From Candidatus Cloacimonadota bacterium (GTDB lineage: Bacteria; Cloacimonadota; Cloacimonadia; Cloacimonadales; TCS61): 20,995 bases of DNA. This document shows positions 16,017-20,995 of this stretch, in pieces; the first letter of the stretch is position 1; each line of letters starts with the position of its first letter. A program made the position numbers and the translations under genes. The stretch is from positions 1 to 20,995 of the forward strand of contig JABIME010000253.1 of the NCBI GenBank assembly GCA_018654125.1, written 5' to 3'. Under the pieces are notes generated by a model. It saw only the letters and a program-made list of their open reading frames with translations. It searched no databases and was not told the DNA's origin.

Positions 16017-16582
16017 AAAAATATATCCCGAATTCCTTAACTCTTTTTAGAGTAGTTCTGGTTCCCGTTTTCTTTTGGCTTATATATTACTCTGATCTTA
16101 AATACAATTTTCAGTGGGCTACATTTGTATTTATTGTTGCCAGTATTACAGATATTTTCGATGGTTTATTAGCTCGCAGGTTTGGTGTAGTTACTAATTT
16201 TGGGAAGATCATGGATCCGCTTGCCGATAAGTTCCTCACCTTGTTAGCATTGGTGGCTTTAATTTCTGAACCTATGAAAATGATGAATGTTTATGTGTTT
16301 TATATAATTCTGTTTAGAGAAGTATTTATTACACTACTCAGGCAATATTATACAATGAAGAAGATCTACATTCAGGCAAATGTATGGGGAAAGGTAAAAA
16401 CAACATTCCAATTAACAGGAATAATTTCAGCACTGGTTTATTATTCTTTACTATATCCATTTATTCCAACTTATCATTCAAAATTTCAATTTGGGTTTAA
16501 TATTTTCTTCTGGATAACAGCAGTTATTACGGTTCTATCCGGCGTAACATATCTCTTTCCAAATGCACGCAAAGGTAACTAA
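16013..16582 (+). CDS. pgsA: CDP-diacylglycerol-glycerol-3-phosphate 3-phosphatidyltransferase
   Basis: PgsA makes phosphatidylglycerol phosphate from CDP-diacylglycerol and glycerol 3-phosphate at the inner membrane, the committed step to phosphatidylglycerol and cardiolipin. The 189-residue polytopic protein has the complete CDP-alcohol phosphotransferase motif: D47, D50-G51, A54-R55, G64, D68 and D72 at the exact D-x2-DG-x2-AR-x8-G-x3-D-x3-D spacing. NSLTLFRVVLVPVF (7-20) is the usual opening. ATG 16013 overlaps the FtsX-like stop, with AGGAG upstream inside that gene. The substrate alcohol is inferred from the opening and size; other members of the family share the motif. Confidence 0.93.
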   Translation: MKKYIPNSLTLFRVVLVPVFFWLIYYSDLKYNFQWATFVFIVASITDIFDGLLARRFGVVTNFGKIMDPLADKFLTLLALVALISEPMKMMNVYVFYIILFREVFITLLRQYYTMKKIYIQANVWGKVKTTFQLTGIISALVYYSLLYPFIPTYHSKFQFGFNIFFWITAVITVLSGVTYLFPNARKGN

Positions 16583-17649
16583 TGAAAGGAATTAAGATTG
16601 TAATATTAGGAATTATTCTATTCCTAATTATGAGCTGTTCTCAAAAGGATAATATTCATAAAACAAAGGCTAAAGGAATAGATCCTCATAAGCCAATGGC
16701 TTGGGGACACAAACAGACTGTTTATGTTTTTGCTGATGATAATGTTTGGAAATATGCTAAAGGCCACTTGGTTAAGACATTGGAACGTCTTCGCTTTACA
16801 ACAGAGAATGAGAAAGTATTCGTAGTTAAAAGAGCACCTATAGATAATCTGGATAATTTTTATAAATTTAATAATCTCATTTTCTTCTGTGATCTGGAAT
16901 CAACCGATGAAGTATCAACTTACATAAAAGAGATAATGGGTTCTATAGTAGAAAGCGAAGTAAATGAAAATCTGGTTGGAATGTACACAAAAGATAATGT
17001 TTGGGCAAATGATCAGTTTGTACTTTTTGTTTTAGGAAGTAATGAACCGAATCTGTTAAAATTCAACATTCTACAATCACATAATATTTTTGATCTTTTT
17101 AAGAATAAGCTGTTTGATAGGATCAAAAGGCAACTGTATAAAACTTCTATCTATTCTGATGACAGATTTAAAACATTCCCATGGTCACTAAAACTTCCCA
17201 AAAAATATATACTTTACAAAAATGATACAGCAAATAATTTCATTTCATTCATTGCTCGGTTAAGAAATAAACCGGACAGATATATTTCAGTGTATTATCA
17301 AAAAATCCCCAAAGATGAGTTTGGAAGGGATTGGCTTAAAGAGACTCGCAAGAACATAAGCTGGAAATATTATGATGAAGATGAGTTCTTTGATAGAGAT
17401 GTAAAAACAGAAAAGTATGAGCTTGCAGGGAACAAAGGCTGGCGGTTAACAGGAAGATGGCAGAATAAAAAACATTCTGTTGGAGGCGCTTTTCAAAGCT
17501 TTGCCTTTTATGATGAGATCAATGAACTGGCTTATCTTGTAGATAATTCGGTATATCATCCTGATGGGGAAAAGCTGGATGCTCTTTATGAATTAGAAAT
17601 TATAAGTAACACATTGAAACTAAAACAAAAAATAATCAAGGAGAATTGA
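16582..17649 (+). CDS. DUF4837-like putative lipoprotein
   Basis: The 355-residue product has a lipoprotein signal ending at Cys19 (LIMSC; the Met at -2 is unusual). The mature protein resembles the DUF4837 family known mainly from Bacteroidetes: an opening VYVFADDNVWKYAKG (about 47-61), a middle VKRAPIDNLDNFYKFNNLIFF, NVWANDQFVLFVLG, LKLPKKYILYK, and a late GWRLTGRWQNKK with VGGAFQSFAFYDE and VYHPDGEKLDAL. The function of the family is unknown. It overlaps pgsA by one base, with AAAGG upstream, and is followed one base later by an outer-membrane barrel gene and then a TPR lipoprotein. An envelope role is thus likely. The DUF assignment is from memory of the pattern and is moderately sure. 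Confidence 0.7.
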   Translation: MKGIKIVILGIILFLIMSCSQKDNIHKTKAKGIDPHKPMAWGHKQTVYVFADDNVWKYAKGHLVKTLERLRFTTENEKVFVVKRAPIDNLDNFYKFNNLIFFCDLESTDEVSTYIKEIMGSIVESEVNENLVGMYTKDNVWANDQFVLFVLGSNEPNLLKFNILQSHNIFDLFKNKLFDRIKRQLYKTSIYSDDRFKTFPWSLKLPKKYILYKNDTANNFISFIARLRNKPDRYISVYYQKIPKDEFGRDWLKETRKNISWKYYDEDEFFDRDVKTEKYELAGNKGWRLTGRWQNKKHSVGGAFQSFAFYDEINELAYLVDNSVYHPDGEKLDALYELEIISNTLKLKQKIIKEN

Positions 17650-17650
17650 A

Positions 17651-18379
17651 ATGAGAAAACTAAGTATCATATTTATCCTTTTAATAATTTCAGCAAGTGT
17701 CTTTGCATTTGAGCTAAACACTTTAATAGACACACCTACAGCCGGAATTTTACAACAAGGTGAAGCAGAGATTTCTGCAAAGATCTATAAAAATAATGGA
17801 TTGCTAATTGGAACGAGAGTCGGCCTTTTTCCTCGCTTTATGTTCGGTGTAAATTACGGAGCGGAAGAGATCGTAGGCAATGAATCTCCCCAGTGGCATG
17901 ACAGAGTTGAATTCAATGCTAAAATACGATTAATGGATGAAAACAATCAGCTTCCTGCCATCGCAATTGGTTATGATTCACAAGGTCATGGCAATTATAA
18001 CAGCAGTCGTTATGATATAAAATCTAAGGGCGTTTACATTACTGCAAGCAAGAATTTCTTCCTATTTGGAAATATTGGAGTTCATGGTGGAATAAACTAT
18101 AGTTTGGAAAATGAAGATAAAGATGATGAGCCAAATCTATTCTTGGGTTTTGATAAAACAATAGGCGATATGGTTGTATTATTAGCAGAATATGATACCG
18201 GTTGGAATGATAACGATGCTGATGTAATGAAGGGTAGAGGATTTTTTAATGCTTCTGTTGATCTACATTTCACAGAATCACTAGTTCTTAAAGTATCATT
18301 TTACGATCTTCTTCTAAATAACCCGTCTACTCAAGGTTGCGATAGGTCTATCTCACTCCTTTACAACATGACTTTCTAG
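17651..18379 (+). CDS. YjbH-like outer-membrane beta-barrel protein
   Basis: The 242-residue protein has a cleavable signal peptide (about 1-19, ending SVFA) and alternating hydrophobic strands consistent with a small beta-barrel. It ends in YNMTF, a terminal aromatic of the kind used for outer-membrane assembly. Segments LIDTPTAGILQQGEAE (25-40), GLLIGTRVGLFPRFMFGVNYG, PAIAIGYDSQGHGNY and YDIKSKGVYITASKN resemble the YjbH-domain group of outer-membrane proteins seen in diderm bacteria. Specific function is unknown. AAGGAG precedes ATG 17651 by eight bases. Its position between two lipoprotein genes suggests joint work at the outer membrane, which is inference. Confidence 0.72.
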   Translation: MRKLSIIFILLIISASVFAFELNTLIDTPTAGILQQGEAEISAKIYKNNGLLIGTRVGLFPRFMFGVNYGAEEIVGNESPQWHDRVEFNAKIRLMDENNQLPAIAIGYDSQGHGNYNSSRYDIKSKGVYITASKNFFLFGNIGVHGGINYSLENEDKDDEPNLFLGFDKTIGDMVVLLAEYDTGWNDNDADVMKGRGFFNASVDLHFTESLVLKVSFYDLLLNNPSTQGCDRSISLLYNMTF

Positions 18380-18384
18380 TTTCC

Positions 18385-20259
18385 ATGAAAAAAGTTTTTT
18401 ACCTTCTGCTCATTCCAATAATTTTTGCTGGATGCGCAGCAAATAAAAGTATACCTACTCAACCAAATTTTGTTGCCGAAAATTATTTTCTATTTGGAAA
18501 AGAGGCAATACTACAAAATGATTTTGATAGTGCCATTCAATTGTACAAAAAGGCTGTTGAAGCTGATTCTAACAGTGTATATTTAAAAGAAACTTTGTTA
18601 GAAGCATTAGCATTGGTAGCATATTATGATCCATCAGCAAATACTAAAATTATTGAAGTTGGAAAAGACTATTGTGAAATGAATTTAGAGTCCCAAAAAA
18701 TTTATTCCATAATGGCAGATGCATATAAAAATGATCAGCAAAATGAAATGGCAGAAACCTGCTTTAAGAGAGCGTTAAAAACCCAAGCCACAATGCGGAG
18801 TCTTATAGCCTACTATGTGTTCCAACAACAAACAAACAAATCTGGAGATATCAAGCTACTAAAAAAGGCTTTGAAACAACCTTGGGATGAAAAAATACTT
18901 GTTCTGGCAATTGCCGATCTATACAGTAAAGTAGACTCCTTGAAGAGCCTTGAAATATTTAGCAAGGCCTATGATAAATGGAATGATGAGGAAACCCTAA
19001 CACCCTTACTTACTGCTTATGAAAAACTTGGATTGTATGATAAAGTTCTTGAAATGATACAGTCTCATATTGATAATGAAAGAGATCTATCTTCTCCAAT
19101 CAAAACTTTTTTAATAGGAAGATATTTTGCTCTAAAAATGTTTGATAAAGTCTTGATGAATAGCTCCATCTGTTTTGAAATTGGAACTCATGATGTTCTT
19201 AAATATCTCTTCTTCTCTGCAATAAATAGAAATAAATTTGATACAGGTATCAAGGCTGGGCTAGTAATTGAAGAATCTGGTAAACTTAAAGAAGAGTTTA
19301 CAACATCATTCTATACATATTTTACGGATCTATATTTATCTGTTGGTAATTATATACAAGCAGCAAAATGTCTGGCTAAAGCTGATGATATCGAAGTAAT
19401 TTATCACCACCTTTTTTCTGATGCCCTATTTGATGTACCCTCTAAGAAAGAGCAAATATACAGGTTATTATTAGAACTTCATGATCTGCTGGAAGATAAT
19501 AAAGCAAATTATTTAATGGGAGTATTCTACACAGAGTTTAACGAAAAAAAAACAGCAATTGAATTCCTTGATAAAGTTTCCGATGACTTTATTGATGAAA
19601 ATAATCTGAATCTGCCAATGGCAATTGCTTATCTTCAAAATTCTGCGGATATTGCAAAAGCCAAAGAGTTATTGGTAAAAATTACAGGAATGGAGCTTAC
19701 CTTAAATGAACTCATAGCAAATTTACTTCTCGAAACAAGGCATGATTCATTAGCTTATACGGTGTATAAAGAAGAGATCTTGACCAATCCAGAACCGCAT
19801 ATTTCTACTTTCACAACATGTTCACTACTTGGTGAATTGTTCGATACTCCCGAAAATTTATTTATCATCCTAAAAAAAGGAATAGCAATCTATCCGGAAA
19901 ATGCTGAGTTACTTAATGCCACCGGTTACTTTATTGCTCTTTATGAGGTTGAAGATGAATATGATAAAGCTGAAAAATATTTGAAAAAAGCGGTTACATT
20001 AGTACCGAAAAGTGAAATGATATGGGATAGTTTAGGGTGGCTTCATTACAAACAAAAAAGATACAATGAAGCACTTGAAGCAATGAAGGTTCCTCTTTCA
20101 AAACAGATTAACAATAGTGAAATTGCTTATCATCTTGGTGAAATATTTCGTAGCTTAAATAAAAACAAAAAAGCAAAAAAGTATTTTAAATTAGCAGTAG
20201 AACTGAATAATAATGATAAATCAGTTCAACTTTCTAAAGAAATTTTAAGTAATTATTAA
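18385..20259 (+). CDS. Large TPR-repeat lipoprotein
   Basis: The 624-residue product has a lipobox IFAGC with Cys17, so it is probably a lipid-anchored periplasmic protein. Helical repeats follow. Clear TPR units are at about 35-65 (FGKEAILQNDFDSAIQLYKKA), 106-135 (DAYKNDQQNEMAETCFKRA) and a run at about 510-615, including GYFIALYEVEDEYDKAEKYL, WDSLGWLHYKQKRYNEAL and YHLGEIFRSLNKNKKAKKYF. The middle is more divergent helical repeat. Such proteins scaffold envelope complexes; no enzymatic motif is seen. It begins five bases after the barrel gene but lacks a clear ribosome site, so translation probably depends on coupling. The next gene starts ten bases after its end. Confidence 0.82.
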   Translation: MKKVFYLLLIPIIFAGCAANKSIPTQPNFVAENYFLFGKEAILQNDFDSAIQLYKKAVEADSNSVYLKETLLEALALVAYYDPSANTKIIEVGKDYCEMNLESQKIYSIMADAYKNDQQNEMAETCFKRALKTQATMRSLIAYYVFQQQTNKSGDIKLLKKALKQPWDEKILVLAIADLYSKVDSLKSLEIFSKAYDKWNDEETLTPLLTAYEKLGLYDKVLEMIQSHIDNERDLSSPIKTFLIGRYFALKMFDKVLMNSSICFEIGTHDVLKYLFFSAINRNKFDTGIKAGLVIEESGKLKEEFTTSFYTYFTDLYLSVGNYIQAAKCLAKADDIEVIYHHLFSDALFDVPSKKEQIYRLLLELHDLLEDNKANYLMGVFYTEFNEKKTAIEFLDKVSDDFIDENNLNLPMAIAYLQNSADIAKAKELLVKITGMELTLNELIANLLLETRHDSLAYTVYKEEILTNPEPHISTFTTCSLLGELFDTPENLFIILKKGIAIYPENAELLNATGYFIALYEVEDEYDKAEKYLKKAVTLVPKSEMIWDSLGWLHYKQKRYNEALEAMKVPLSKQINNSEIAYHLGEIFRSLNKNKKAKKYFKLAVELNNNDKSVQLSKEILSNY

Positions 20260-20269
20260 GGAGTCAAAC

Positions 20270-20455
20270 ATGAAATTTGTATTCAATAAAATTAACGTAG
20301 TATTATTGATTGTAGCCATTTTAACCACAGTTGCAGGATATATCATCATGGGAACAGGAGACAATACGATCTCACCCATTCTACTAATAATAGCTTATGT
20401 GATTCTATTTCCTGCTTCAATTATTATTGGAACGAAGAAGAAGGAAGAAGAATAA
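20270..20455 (+). CDS. Small two-helix membrane protein, DUF3098-like
   Basis: The 61-residue product has two membrane helices, about residues 8-28 (VVLLIVAILTTVAGYIIMG) and 35-53 (SPILLIIAYVILFPASIII), and a charged tail KKKEEE. The arrangement of helix, GYxxMG, a short polar loop and a second helix resembles the DUF3098 family found in Bacteroidetes-related genomes. That match is tentative. AAGGAG six bases before ATG 20270 supports the start. It sits between the TPR lipoprotein and thioesterase genes with 10- and 7-base gaps, so it is part of the same operon. Function unknown. Confidence 0.7.
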   Translation: MKFVFNKINVVLLIVAILTTVAGYIIMGTGDNTISPILLIIAYVILFPASIIIGTKKKEEE

Positions 20456-20462
20456 ACTTACA

Positions 20463-20966
20463 ATGAAACACAAAGTAAGAAAAAAACACCAGAATAGCAA
20501 ATCATGTTTTGTTTGCGGATTAAAGAATGATTTTGGTATTCACTCTGAATTCTATGAATTGGAGAACGACGAGCTTGTTGCGATCTTTAAACCTTGCGAA
20601 AATCATCAGAGCTATCCGGGTAGATTACATGGTGGAATCGCCAGCACAATTTTAGATGAAACAATTGGTAGAGCCATCATGATAGAAAATGAGAATATCT
20701 GGGGTGTAACAATTGAACTAAATGTAAAATTCAAGAAACCTGTTCCATACGATGTAGAGCTGAGAGTTGTAGGCAGAATAACTGAGCAGAATAAACGCTT
20801 TTTCTTTGGCTCTGGTGAACTACTTTTACCTGATGGATCTATCGCAGTTACAGCAACTGGTAAATATATGAAGCTTGCATTAGATAAAATTACCGATTTC
20901 GATCATGAAGAACAAGAATGGAAAGTTGTATCGAAAGAGAATGATCCGACCGAAATAGAATTTTAA
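20463..20966 (+). CDS. Hotdog-fold (PaaI-like) thioesterase
   Basis: The 167-residue protein has a single hotdog domain of the acyl-CoA thioesterase superfamily. CFVCGLKNDFGIHSEF (15-30) carries the CxxCG opening found in a subset of this family. PGRLHGGIASTILDE (52-66) is the central helix start with HGG and the acidic residue. GVTIELNVKFKKPVPYDVEL is the substrate-tunnel strand. Such enzymes hydrolyse acyl-CoA or similar thioesters; substrate unknown. ATG 20463 is preferred to the in-frame TTG at 20427, which lies inside the preceding gene and would add an arginine- and lysine-only extension copied from that gene's tail. The ribosome site is a poorly spaced AAGGAAGAAG. Confidence 0.85.
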   Translation: MKHKVRKKHQNSKSCFVCGLKNDFGIHSEFYELENDELVAIFKPCENHQSYPGRLHGGIASTILDETIGRAIMIENENIWGVTIELNVKFKKPVPYDVELRVVGRITEQNKRFFFGSGELLLPDGSIAVTATGKYMKLALDKITDFDHEEQEWKVVSKENDPTEIEF

Positions 20967-20975
20967 GTGAAATAA

Positions 20976-20995
20976 ATGCCAAATAATAAACAATA
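20976..20995 (+). CDS. Possible start of the next gene, cut by window end
   Basis: An ATG at 20976, nine bases after the thioesterase stop, opens a frame MPNNKQ that continues to the window edge. The tight spacing fits the pattern of this operon, but only six codons are visible and the ribosome site (AGTGA) is weak. Confidence 0.3.

Noticed and set aside
1..20995. tRNA, rRNA, CRISPR, transposase, toxin-antitoxin or phage genes
   Set aside because: None was seen on either strand; gaps between genes are short and contain no repeats of note.

Overview
The window is low-GC (roughly one third G+C by eye), densely packed bacterial chromosome. Almost every gap is under 120 bases and many genes overlap by 4 to 26 bases. 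Three lipoprotein signals, an outer-membrane beta-barrel candidate, an FtsEX-like pair and the full rod-shape (elongasome) gene set point to a diderm, rod-shaped bacterium. DUF4837-like and YjbH-like proteins, an FCB-type FtsE sequence style and a phosphotransbutyrylase suggest a fermentative anaerobe of the FCB group; Cloacimonadota is a plausible but unproven guess. No rRNA, tRNA, CRISPR array, insertion sequence or phage gene was seen, and no gene-free stretch exceeds 300 bases.

Region 1 (1-1909): an AIM24/TIGR00266-family gene on the minus strand, cut by the window edge, diverges from a malate/L-lactate dehydrogenase-family gene. Region 2 (1991-8772): the cell-elongation operon mreB-mreC-(F420-ligase-like gene)-mreD-mrdA(PBP2)-rodA, then a lipoprotein with a carbohydrate-binding-like fold and an 88-residue unknown protein. 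It ends at a strong hairpin that should terminate transcription from both sides. Region 3 (8836-11247, minus strand): ptb-rlmH-trxB, i.e. acyl-phosphate metabolism, 23S rRNA methylation and thiol redox control.

Region 4 (11424-20966 and beyond): a long plus-strand series. It opens with a membrane-anchored M23 murein peptidase, then xseB and ispA. After an internal hairpin come dut, a trmN6-like methyltransferase, an FtsE-like and an FtsX-like gene, and pgsA. Then follow a DUF4837-like lipoprotein, a YjbH-like outer-membrane barrel, a large TPR lipoprotein, a two-helix membrane peptide and a hotdog-fold thioesterase. The theme is envelope building: isoprenoid carrier precursor (ispA), phospholipid (pgsA), wall cleavage (M23), a division-type ABC module (FtsEX) and outer-membrane or lipoprotein factors.

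The strongest signal is the FtsE-like protein. It aligns with FtsE along its length, yet all five nucleotide-handling motifs are changed (Walker A Lys to Arg, Q-loop Gln to Asn, signature GG to SS, Walker B Glu to Asp, H-loop His to Ser). It remains translationally coupled to an intact FtsX-like gene, which suggests a pseudo-ATPase FtsEX. The second is the F420-0:glutamate-ligase-like gene embedded by overlaps between mreC and mreD, with no other F420 gene in view.
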